64,000 nucleotides of DNA from positions 310,001 through 374,000 of the forward strand of contig JAPMXV010000029.1 in the NCBI GenBank assembly GCA_026936335.1, read 5' to 3'. Under the pieces are notes generated by a model that worked only from the letters and a program-made list of their open reading frames with translations, was not told the DNA's origin and ran no database searches. The position numbers and the translations under genes were made by a program. Position 1 is the first letter of the stretch; each line of letters opens with the position of its first letter. This stretch comes from Mantamonas sphyraenae. Its lineage: Eukaryota > CRuMs > Mantamonadidae. Below, one piece after another: positions 1 to 11,400 of this stretch.

Positions 1-601
1 GCCACGGCGTCAGCCGCAAACACTGCGTTGACCTCGTGGCGCACGTCAATAATGCGGATGCCGCGCTCCTTGGCGCCGACAATCATGGGGCTGATGTGCC
101 CGCCAATCAGGGTGAACAGAAACTCGACGCCATGCTTCTGCAGCACTGCTCCCACAAGGTCACCAGCATGGCGCACCTTGCCCACAGGCTCACGCGGACT
201 GAGTGCATGCATCCAAACCATGGCCGTGTGTCCATGCGTGTGTCAGCGCAAGTCGAAAAAGCTCGTCCGTCAAAAAGGGCGCCAACACCGACACGTGGTC
301 GCCCCCCACCCCTTCCCTCTCTCTCACTCTCTCACGATGTGAAAACATACTACGAGCTGTCTGCCTTTTCCGACACCAGCCACTTGATGGCATAGATGAC
401 TGTCACAGCCATGAGGACGTAGAGGCCCAGGCCCAGCAGCCACTGTTCGGGCAGCTCGTTCGGATCCAGGTACTTCATGCCCAGCGTCCACGCAGGACCA
501 AACTGGAACCGGATCAGGTGCTTGGCACGGTCCAAGTCGTTCTTCATGAATTCTTGTGTGGCAGCCCATGCTGCCCAGAAGGTCACCTTCAGCTCGTCCA
601 T
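1..601 (-). CDS. ILVBL-like (acetolactate synthase-like) ThDP enzyme, 5' part
   Basis: This is the 5' part of a gene that runs off the left edge. Exon 1 is 354-601 and exon 2 is 1-198, with an intron 199-353 (donor gtagta, acceptor ctcag). Exon 1 encodes a short lead and one transmembrane segment ([20 protein letters not shown]). After the junction the protein reads [19 protein letters not shown] and then [19 protein letters not shown], followed by a [16 protein letters not shown] block. This is the N-terminal pyrimidine-binding region of thiamine-diphosphate enzymes; its Glu in RHE is the usual ThDP-activating glutamate. A membrane anchor before this domain is typical of ILVBL/HACL2, an ER 2-hydroxyacyl-CoA lyase-like protein. 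The start at 601 was chosen because an upstream in-frame ATG (733) adds unlikely sequence and overlaps the divergent F-box gene. The rest of the enzyme lies outside the window. Confidence 0.85.
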
Positions 602-672
602 GCTTCTTCTCTCCAGTGGCAGCACTCGCAGCGCAGCGCACTCCCTCCACCAACACGTCTCCAAAACCCCCA
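602..672. promoter_or_regulatory. 71-nt divergent promoter spacer (ILVBL-like / F-box)
   Basis: This spacer separates the two start codons and must hold the core promoters of both genes. It contains two overlapping AGCGCA elements (630-640) and pyrimidine-rich flanks. No TATA box is seen. Promoter function is inferred from position. Confidence 0.45.
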
Positions 673-2398
673 ATGGGAAACACGTCCAGTGGTCATCCGG
701 ATTCTTCTTCGTCTTCTTCTTCCTCCCAGCCATCTTCCTCAGCGTGGGCCAACTTCTCCTCGCCCTTTGTTCAGGACCTTGCCCATGCCGTCGCCCGTGT
801 TGGACTGGCTCGGCAGAACTCTCTCGGTGCGGATGCGTACGAGGACGACGACTACTTTCCCCCCATCCTCGAACTCCCCCACGAGGTCATGGTCAACATC
901 TTCCGCCACCTCTCGTGCGTCACATGCCCCCAGCATCCTCCTCCCTTTGCGAATTCTGGACCGTCGCTGACACATCTTGCCCCCCCCCTTCGCGCCTCCC
1001 AGTGACGAAGAGAAGTGTTCCTGCATGCTTGTGTGCCAGGACTGGGAGTACACATTGCGTTCGCCTGAGCTCTGGGAGCATGAGCCCAGCGTACTGCAGA
1101 AGTACCAGGGGTTGATCACCGACGAGTACCTTGCCAAACTTTGCTCCACAGTGCTGCAGTACGCACAGCACGTGCGTCTCGACTGGTCCGAGGTCTCTGC
1201 AGATGGCTTCCTGGACTTTGCAAACATCTGTGGGCCCACCCTTCGTTCGCTCAACGTCTCCCATTGCCCAAACGTCGGTCCTGCCCTGGACTTGATGCTT
1301 CGCCTCATGCCCCAGCTCAGACAGCTCAGAATCGCTTCCACGCGCTTCGACCGCGCCATCTTTGGCCTCATCGCAAAGAATCTTCCCGACCTCACCCTCC
1401 TTGACCTCAGCTACACCTCTGTGCGCGACGACGACATCATCGACATCATTGAAGCCTGCCCGAACATCCAACACCTCCATCTCGACGGCTGTTCCGACCT
1501 TGAGGGCGCATTCTTTGCCCATTGCCAACACTTGCGTTCCCTGACCATCACCAACTGCTACAACATCCCCTTCGAGCACCTGGACACCCTTGCCGCGAAC
1601 GCAACCAATCTCCATGTCCTCGACGTGTCCACTGTGGCCAATCTCAACTGCACCGTCGTCATGGACATTGTCGAGGCGTGCACTCACCTGGAAGAACTCA
1701 CAGTTGGCCACCTGCAAGAAAAGTCGCACACCGAAGCGAACAATCTCCCAGGGCGCTCCGTCACAAACACGTCCCTCCGCACTCTCATCAACCGTGGTGG
1801 CCCTCTTCCCATCATCGATGAGCTCGTGCGATCCGCTCCGCAGCTTCGCGTCCTCCGTCTCTCCTCGGGAGGGTGGAAACCACAGAAGAACATCACATGG
1901 GCCACAAACCCACCCTGCGCAGAGTCTCTCCGTGAAATCTACCTGGACGGCCAGATGTTCCATGACTACGATGACATCCACGCTGTCGTGACTGCCTTTC
2001 CCAACATCGCTCTGTTCTCCTGGAAGCCATGGGTGCACTCCATTTTCACGACCGACAACTCGGACCTGGCCAATCTCCTTTGTTCTTCTTGCCCCAACCT
2101 TCGACACATTACTGTACACAACCGTGCTCTCGGCCCATGGATTGGCGTGGACAAACATTCCCCAGCGGCCACCCTCGACCACCTCGAGTACCTCGACGTG
2201 AGGCAGCTCCACAGCATCCGTCAGGATGAGCTCACCCTCAAGAGCATCTCAACCCTGTTTTCCGATTGCCCCACACTCAAGACCGTCAACTTGCAGGGCC
2301 TCCACGGCAAGCCGTCGACAACCCCGTCAGTGCAAACGCAGGCAAAGACCATCGCCTTCAAACGTGGTGCAAAACTCTACATTTCACAAAATTGGTGA
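673..2398 (+). CDS. F-box/leucine-rich-repeat protein
   Basis: Two exons, 673-914 and 1003-2398 (88-nt intron, donor gtgcgt, acceptor ctcccag), give 545 aa. After a Ser-rich start, an F-box spans residues about 64-105: LELPHEVMVNIFRHLSDEEK and then CMLVCQDWEYTLRSPELWEH; it is completed only when the intron is removed. The rest (about 120-540) consists of leucine-rich repeats of the AMN1/cysteine-containing type, for example LRSLNVSHCPNVG, LTLLDLSYTSVRDDD and IQHLHLDGCSDLEG. Proteins with this layout are substrate receptors of SCF (Skp1-Cullin-F-box) ubiquitin ligases: the F-box binds Skp1 and the LRR binds the target, which cannot be predicted here. The stop at 2396-2398 lies only 8 nt from the stop of the giant opposing gene. 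Confidence 0.9.
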
Positions 2399-2406
2399 TT
2401 GCGAAC

Positions 2407-5400
2407 TCACTCATCCGGTGGACTCAACGTAAATGCCTCCTCATGCTCGGCCACAAACTCCTCAAGCCCGCCCGAAAACAGAAAGTCGGTGGCTGCCTCC
2501 AACGAGTCCCCGTACTGCTGCAGAATCAAAAAGTACACACCCAGAGGATATCGCTCGTCACCCATCATCATATGCAGCTGCCTTGCGTTGTCCCATCGCC
2601 CCAGATCCCGTGCGCTCAATCCGCTTCCTCCGCCACTGCCTCCTTCCGCGCCTGTATCCACACCCAAATCTGCACTGAGTCCTCCCACGCCTGCTTCACT
2701 TGTATGCACCCCTTCGTCACCATCTACTGCTTCGTCGCTGTTTCCGCCTGCCTCCAAACCCTCGCCTCCCATTCCCATCATCCCACCACCCATCATCAAG
2801 AAGACACTGCCTTCCATGGGTCCCTGCATCATCATCATGCCGCTGCTGTGCGCCGCTTCCGTCTGCATGATCTCCTCCAGGTCCTTGGTTGCCTGCATCA
2901 GGCCTGGCAGCTCGCTTCGCACGTACGTCAGGAACGTCCCCACTCCGGCTTCAAGCATCACCGAGCGAATGTTTGCGTCTCCACTCAACGTCAATTGACG
3001 CACAACTTCCACCACACTCTGCTTGAACACAAGGTCACCCATGCGCACGCTGCCCAGCAGGTTCTGAACAAGCACCTTGTCGTTTGCGAGCACTGCCGCC
3101 ACGCTGCGTGCGCTGTTGTGCGCGCAGCATTCCATCAATGCACGCACCATTCCTTGCATCATGGTCTCCTCATCCCGCGTCCAATCCCGCTCGGCCCCGT
3201 TGATCGGCAGCGTGTTCATCAACGCCAGCAATGGTCGCAGTCCGCCTCGCTCCTGGAACTCCTGAACGTTGTTTGCGTCCTGAATGCTGTAAGCAACCGC
3301 ATGTACAGCCGAAGCACGCACCGCAAGCTGGCTTGCACTCAGCAGCGAAATCAGCGTCTCCAAACCGCGGATCTCCAGCAGCTTCTTCTGGTTCTCCGGA
3401 TGCTGCAACGAGTACGTCAAGACCCAGCATGCCCTGCTCGAAACGCTCACCTCGTCGTCATGCACCATGCCCAGCATCTTTTCCAGCCCTCCAATCTGTT
3501 GCATCTTGATCTGGTTCTTCTCGTCGCTCAGGCTGTTCAGCAGCGTATCCAACGCACACACACGCATGCGCCAATCCTCACTGCTGCACAACTCCAACAC
3601 CTGAGACAGGCGCTCTCCTACCGCCATCATTTCCCGAAACTGTTTGTACAGCATCAGCTTGCCCACCGCATCGAGGCTGCGCTCGGCCAACTCGCCGCTT
3701 CCGTGCTCTTTGCTCAGAGCCAGATACTTTGGCAGGATGTCGATCGACTGCAGAGCCGCCAGATTCTCCTCTCGAATCGAGGCGTACTTGTCCACCACGC
3801 CCTCCAGAACCACCTCGTCGCCCGAGTACGACGTTGACACGCACGCGTACAGCTCCGTCCCTTCAGCGCAGTGCACGCCCGTGTGGCACACCCCCTGGTC
3901 CTCTCCGTTCACTTCGAAGCGCAGAGTCTCTTCCACCGCGTCGTAGACCACATCCAGAACGTCGCCCGACTTGAGCTGGCATCCATACGAGTCCTGGCTG
4001 CCGTTGCGGTACCGCGTCGAGCTGCTCGTTCCGCAGTACCACGTCCAACCTGGGTTCCCTGTGCTGCCCACCCAATCGCTTGCCGTCGGTTTGCCTTCGC
4101 TCACTCCCACAAACATGTCCGACACCTTGTTCAACTTCAGCCGCCAGCGCGTGTTGGCCGTCAGCGGCCTGTCCGCACACACGGTGCGCCATTCCCCGCG
4201 CAGCGAGCGGAAGTGCTTGCCTCTCGTGATCACGCTAAAGTACTCCGTCGGGCAGTACGTATCTGTGTCCCAAGCAAACAGCTGTGTCTCTTTGTCGCCC
4301 ATCTCAATCACCAGATCGTGAGTTGTCGCCCACCGCGATTCAGACCCACACACGATGCCGTTCAGCTTGGACACTCCTTCAAAGATCTGATCTGCGTCGC
4401 CTTCGTTCAGCAGCCAGTACGCAACCAGGCCTCCTGTCTTTTGCGGGTGTCTCCTGAACAAACTCTCCTGGATCTCTCGCACACTGCGTGCCACGTTCCA
4501 CAGGCTCAAATGGGTCATTGTGCCTTCAAAGTGGTTCGTCACCAAGTTGGCCAACGTGCGTGCGGCTACTCGCTTCTCACGCACCTCCTCTGCGCTCGCT
4601 GCAAAGCCGGATCCGCCCGAGGACGAAGACGACGACGATGCGTTCGCGGCCTCCACCTTCAGTTGCGACTTGTATGCCTCAAAGTCTGCCTCCGCCCCCT
4701 CGAAGTAGTAGTCCATCTGCTCGTTCATGTCCGTCGGCTTCTTCTCCACAATGAACTGCGCCAGATCCACCGGCAGCTTCGTGCCCGTGTACATCATCGA
4801 CGTGTCCATCAGCTGGATCACAGCCGAACTCACGTCTGCAGCCGCCTCCCAGTCGCTTCCCGTCGTCAGGTTGCTGCCCCGCATCGCCTTGACCTTTGTT
4901 TGTGCGCTGCTCAGCGTGAGCTGACTTGCTTTCAGTTGCATCTCCATGGCGCTGTCGTTCAGGTAGCGCACGTTCAGCTCCACGGTTTGATCCTCCATGC
5001 AGGTGCCCGTCACCTCCAATTCGCTCTGGCGGATGATCTGGTCCCCAAACCCAATCTGCTGGAATGGCACCAGGCCAGTGCCCTTCACTTCGTTGCTGCC
5101 GCTCTCCTGCGTCAAGACCAGGCTGTAGTGACTGCCGTCGTCCACAAACACGGTAAAGTTGCCCGACACGTTCCATGAAACAGGTGCGTCGCCTTTCGCC
5201 TTGCCAGCCTCACCGCTGCTTCCACCATCGCCGTCCTGCACCTCCACCACCTCACGCTCGTGAGTCCTGACAAACTCGGCGCCCAGCAGCCAGCGACCTC
5301 CTTCGGGCCACATGATGTCCATCGGCATCGAGCCCATCTTGCGTCCGTACACAAAGATCGAGCCCCGCGTCCCATCAAATGTCACCGTCACCGGCGCCCA

Positions 5401-8400
5401 GCGTCCACTCAGAGAGCCCAAGTCTGTGCGAATCACCTGAGCGTTTGCGGTCTCCGAGCTGCTGCTGCTGCTCCCACCCGTATCACCTTCACCAGCGCCT
5501 TGCTCTTGACCTCCATCGCCTTCCGCCAAGCGACGGCGGATGTCGCCCACTTCGGCACGCTCCCGCTCGTCCATGGATGGAGTCGATCCCAGGTGTACGC
5601 CGTTGTGCCACCCAAACTCCAGGTGCTCGCCGTGCATGCGAAGAAACACGGCCTCGCCGTATTCGTTCGAATACGAGATGATGTTGCCCACGCCACGCGA
5701 TGCAAACTTGTCCATGTACACGTAGAGGTCAATGCTAAACGCGTTGCTGATGCCCACTCGTGAGTCTGAGTCCACACCCAGGTACACGTACGAACCGGGG
5801 CCAAGCGAGAGCGCTCGGTTCGCCTTGTTGGCCATGCGCGACAGGATGTCGATGCACATCAGCTGCACGTCTGGGGAACCACTGTAGTACGTCATGCAAT
5901 CGGCCACATGGCTCAACAGCTTGTGCTCGGTCACAAAGTGCTGGTTCGCGGGCGATGTCACACACTTTTGGATGTACTTCAGCGTCTCCACACGCAGCTT
6001 GTCGTTCTTTCCCGACAAGCACTTGTGCATGTGCTCCAAGTTGTAGTTGTGCAACTCCATGCACGATTCTGCAGCCACGCCGGTGCCGTTCGTCGACAGC
6101 ACTGTGATGCGGTCGTTCAGGCTGTAGAAGCTGATACCAGCGTACAGCGGGCCTGTCAATCCTGTGTACGCCACACCTAGGTCCTTTTCGTTGTGGATGT
6201 ACGACAGCGTGCCTGCGTTCAGGTCCAACTTGACGCACACAACGTCGCCCGTCTTGAACGACCCGCCGTACGTCTGGCTCGACGCATTGTGGTATGTACA
6301 GCTGCCTGCGCCGTAGTACGACCATCCCTGAGGAGTGCTGGACCCGCCAATGTAAGACGTACTCGTGCCAAAGTGCTTGGCGTCCTTGCACACGCCAATC
6401 ATGATGGTTCCCGACTCGGTGGCGTCGATGCGCAGCGTCCACTCATGTCGTCCACGAACAAACGGCCGTTTGCCAAACACGTTGCTCCAGGTCGATGTCG
6501 ACATGTGCTGCGCCGTTACACTCTCGGTCGAGCGGCGCGTAAACTCGAAGCGAGAGCGTTCGCAAAACTCGGGCGACATGATTCCTTCTGCAGACAGCGG
6601 CGCGGCAAAGCGGCGCTGTTTCTGGCGCATCGAGTCAAAAAATGCATTCTGGTCGATGGCGTCGTCATCGATGACGCAATCGTTGAGACGCGTGAGCGCA
6701 TACTCCAGCACAAAGTCGCTTGTCGAGCGCAGAAACTGCATGAAAACGGGCACGCCTCCGGTGTCTCGGAGATACAGGTCGTTCTCTTCGTTCTCGCACA
6801 GCTCGACAATGGCAGCACTGGCGTCTTCAAACAGATTCACCTCTGAGCTGGTCACAAAGCGCATCAGGGCACTGAGGATGTTGAAGCGCTGCAGCACCAC
6901 CTTGTTCGTTTCGTTCATGGCGGCAAAGCGCACGAGTCCACAGGCATGCCTCTGGATCGTCATGTCGTTGCTTGTGCTCAAAAGATGGTAGGCCTTTTCC
7001 AGGACGCCCTCCTCGCGCAGACGCACTTGTTCCGACTCCTGCTGTGCAATCTGCTCCAGGGCGTGGCACGCCAAGCCTGTGAGCTCCATGGCCCAATCTG
7101 GACTGATGACCACGGGGCTCACGTCGGCATGCTCGGCCGCATATCCGATGACGTTGTGCAACAGCTGGCGGCCGTCCGTCTGGCTGTTGAATCCCATCAT
7201 GGGCTCGTGCGCCGACGACACCGGGAACAGGTTTACAAACAGGCACAGATTGCCGACATCCTGCGAGCGGCGCTCGCTCACGAGCACCACATCATCGTCG
7301 TAGTAGGCGAGCACGCGGCAGCTCTCGTCGTTTACCATGACGTTGCCCAGCCCGACAAGGCCAGACACAATGTCCTGCACACCCTGCATGATGGGATGGT
7401 CCTTGTCATATGAACCCAGCTTGCCCTCGGAGGAGGCTACGCGCGGTCCAGCCACGTACGGCGCCACCGCGAGTGCAAATTCACCCGCCAAGGAGCAAAC
7501 GTCGATTCCAATACCTCCCGCGCACACGATGCACGCGCCGCGTTGGTACATGTCCAGCAGCAACTCGGACAGTGCATGCATATCACACCAGCAATCCTCC
7601 GGTGCCGTGTACACAAGCACCACCTGCGCCTTGTTCAACTGTGCATCCGTCACGGACGGAACCACACCGCCTGCACCCACATTGAACGGCACGGCACACA
7701 CCTTTCGGTCGCCAATCTTCGGCATGCTGTCGATGCTGCTAATCAGCACTGTGTTGGTTGTGTTTGTGCTCTCCACAGTGGGCATTGCGCCCATCACCGC
7801 CACAACAATCGCATCGTCATCCTGCACACCGTCCAAGTCTGCCACACTGGCTTCCACACCGCCACTGCTGCTGCTACTGCTGCTGCTGCTGCTCCCTGCA
7901 CCTCCATCGCTGCTGCTGCTGCGTGTGGAAAAGCGTCGGTTGTCCAATGAGGCCATGAGAGCTGGCGACGATGACGGGGTGACCACAACCACATCGCCTG
8001 AGCCCGAGTCGGCCTCCTCGCGGAATCGCTCAGCCGGATCCGGCCCATGTCCTTCAATGGCATCCAGAAGCTTTTCGCGCGTGTCCAACAGTTGCGTGAG
8101 CACACCAATACCACCCAGCTGCGACACGGCCTTGACGTTGCGCGTGTCGCGCTCCAACACTGTGTTCAGGGCGCGAAGCGTTTCCACGCGGACCTCGCTG
8201 TCGCGAGCTTGCAGCATGTTCACAAGCACCCCCAAGGCGTTCATGTGCGTCAGCAGGATGTACGCACCCTCGTCGCGCATGCTATACGCAAGCGTCAGCT
8301 GTGCGTTACGCAGCACTGGCACCGATTCTTCGTCCTCGTCCTCCTCTTCGTCCTCGTCTGCCCCCTGATCCTCCGAATTCTGTCTCAATTGGGCATCCTG

Positions 8401-11400
8401 GTGTTCTCGCACCATCTCCACCACCTTGGCCACTCCACCAGCCTGCGAGAAGCGCTCCAAGTTCAGCGAGCGCTTGCACGCAAAGCGCATCACCTGCATT
8501 GCCAGGCCGTGCATCTCTTCCAGATCCTCGTTCTCCAGCACACCCAACAGGCTCGCCATGTCCTCCTTTGTCAAATGGTGGCCAGAAACACCGGTGGTGG
8601 CCGAATGGTCACCCAACATGGCCGATGCCACCATGAGTGCATTCTGGAGCAACACTTCTTCGTCGGTGCGCAGCAATGGTTGGATTGCCGAGAAGATGCT
8701 TGCGTCGCGCATGTGAGCAACATTGTCCCGCGCCAGACTCTTCAGCGACCCGCTCCAAGAGCTGCTCACCACGTCGTCCATGGTGTACAGCGACACCACA
8801 GGGTACAGATCCTGGCGCTGCAGGCTTGTTTCGGACGTGTACGCAAGACCAAAAGCCTGGCCATCCACCACAAAGGACAGAGTGCCCTTTTCCGGGTCGA
8901 AGGTGGTGGACACCACGCTGCCGGACTCTAGCACCTTGCCGTAGTTCTTGCTGGAGCCGTTCTTGTAGACATACCCTGGCGTCGAGCCGTAGAACGCTGC
9001 CCCCTCAAAGCCACTCCCACCCACATACGTGTTCAGGCCGAGTTCACCCACACCCACAAACACTTGGCCAGACGTCGTGCGCGGCAGAAACACGTCGAAC
9101 GTTGTTCGTCGCTTGATGGGCTTGCTTCCGTATGCCTGGCACCAAACAGACGACGCCTTTTGGGTCACGGTGTCTCCTTCAATCACAAGCGACGGCGTGC
9201 TGTGTTCTGCAGACCAGCGCACCACGCGGCTTGTCTGCGCCTCTTCCCCATTCTCCTGCGCCTGCTGGCCACCCTTGCCCACGCTCTTGCTGCGCGGCCC
9301 CTTTGGATAGCACATGTTGCGCAGGGTGGTGAGGATGTAGTCGCTCACCTCGTCGCTCTGGTCGGCTTTGCGTAGCAGCGATGCCAACTTGGCCACAATC
9401 TTGCTGCGTCGGATCATATGCAGCAGCGCCACGTGTTCGCTGGCGTGCGACAGGAACGAACACACAAGTTTGGTCAACGGCAAGTGCTCGTGATCGATCA
9501 GGCGTGCACATTCGCCAACCACACCGACATACTCCATCATTTCTCGCTGGGTGGCCCCTTTGGCCAGATTGGAGCACGCGTGCACCGCGTTTGTCATCGC
9601 CCAAAGGTACAGCGGGTTGCCACTGTCTTTGTACCCACACTGTTCGGCCAACAGCCTGTGTACGTCCTTGTGTGCTCGCACCACCTTGCTTTGCTTGCGC
9701 AATTGCGAAAGTTGGCTGATGGCACCCATGCATGCACCGCGCACGCGCAGGTCTTTCCGTTCCAGCAGCGGCACAAGCGTGTCCACCACGCCATCCACAG
9801 ACACAATCATCGCGCTGACCTTCTTGCTTTTGGCCGCATTCTCCAGACACTCACACGCGTTGGCCGTAATGGAGTCGAGCGTGCCCGAGTTCAGCAGGGA
9901 CACAAGAATCTGCGGCCCGCTCAAATCGCCAAAGTCACTCTGCATCGAACTGTCCAACAGTGCCGACTTGAGAGCACCTGTAGCTTGCATGACCAACTCC
10001 GAGTTGTGCGATTGCACAAGGCGCACGAGCGTGTCCACCGCGCCTCGTTGCTGCATCAACTTGCGGTTTGCTCCCAGCATGGCGCAGCTACCCAGCGCGG
10101 CACACGCGCCTTCCAGCACCGCCACCTCGTCGCGCTCCAGCATATCCATAAGCACAGCAATACCGTCACATTCGCCCACCTCTCGCTGGGTTTCCTTGTC
10201 AACACAGTAGTTGCGCAGAGCCAGACAAGCCTGCTTCACAATGGACGCGTCCTCTTCGCTGGCTATGAGCTCCAGCAGCCGCTTGGCTGCCCCCAGGCTG
10301 CGCAGTTGAGTGCGGTTCTCTGCGTTGGTTGCACATGCCACCAGGGCGCTGCATGCACTCGTGCGCAGCTCACCCACAGAGGATCCACTCGATGTGGCAA
10401 GTGTCAGGATGGCGCGCAGGCTCGACTTGTCCATTTTGCTGTCTGTGCCTGTGCCGGAGCCCAGCAACGCCACAATGGCGTTGGACGCCTCTTCGGCAAC
10501 TTCTTCCACCTCGCCTTCCTCCAACAGCGGCACAAGCGCAGCCATGGCACCCTCTTCCACCAGCCTGGGCATGTTCAGCGCCACCGTGTCTGCCAGGTAG
10601 CCTGTATCGGCATGTGTGGCGTACGCCGGCTCGAAGCGCACGCGGTCGTCCAGGTCGTACAGAGACACGGCGGGGTACAGCACAGAGTGGTTGGCCGGCA
10701 CGCGGTACGCCACCCCCAGGCTGATGCCATTGTGCATGAAGGACAGATCGCGGGTCACACTGTCCCATTGCACGCGCACCACGTCGCCGGTCGACCCAGC
10801 GTGGCCATAGTTGGCACTCATGCCGTCCTGGTACTTGTAGCCCGGCGAGCAGGTGTAGTACGACGCACCGTAGTACGACGAAGACTGGCCAACATATGCA
10901 CCGGACTTTTGGTGGGACGGTTCACACACACCAATCATGATGGTGCCGCTCTTGGTCTTTTCCAGAATCACATCCCACTCCTTGGATTCATCCAGCGGCT
11001 GGTCGGTCAAAATGTTTGTGCTCCACGACGTTGTCTGCGTGCATCGCAGCACGTTGCCGTCGCCCATGATCTGCACCACACTGTCCAGTGTGTCCTCTTT
11101 GTGGAACGCCCACGCGCCCTTGGCCATGTGCGACTCGTAACGAAGGTCGGGCCGGTCTTCCCAGCTCGCCCCTTCTCCGCACAGCACCATGGGGCCACCA
11201 CGACGTACTGCATTGGTGGCCACACAGCCCAGCTCGTCGTTCAACGACCAGCAGCCAAGCAGCTTGGCCACGTTTGTGGACACAAGTGCATGCTGCATCT
11301 GGCGAATCTGCTCTGCGTCCATACGGTAATTCCAAATGCGCACGTCGGCCATCTGGCCGACAAATAGATCTCCCATGCGCGACGAGAGACCCTGGATATG

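Noticed and set aside
9418-11367. A 649-aa plus-strand open frame antisense to the giant gene
   Set aside because: It mirrors the codon structure of the minus-strand gene, has His/Gln/Leu-rich shadow composition and no recognisable domain; the minus strand codes clear SPRY and ARM repeats there.
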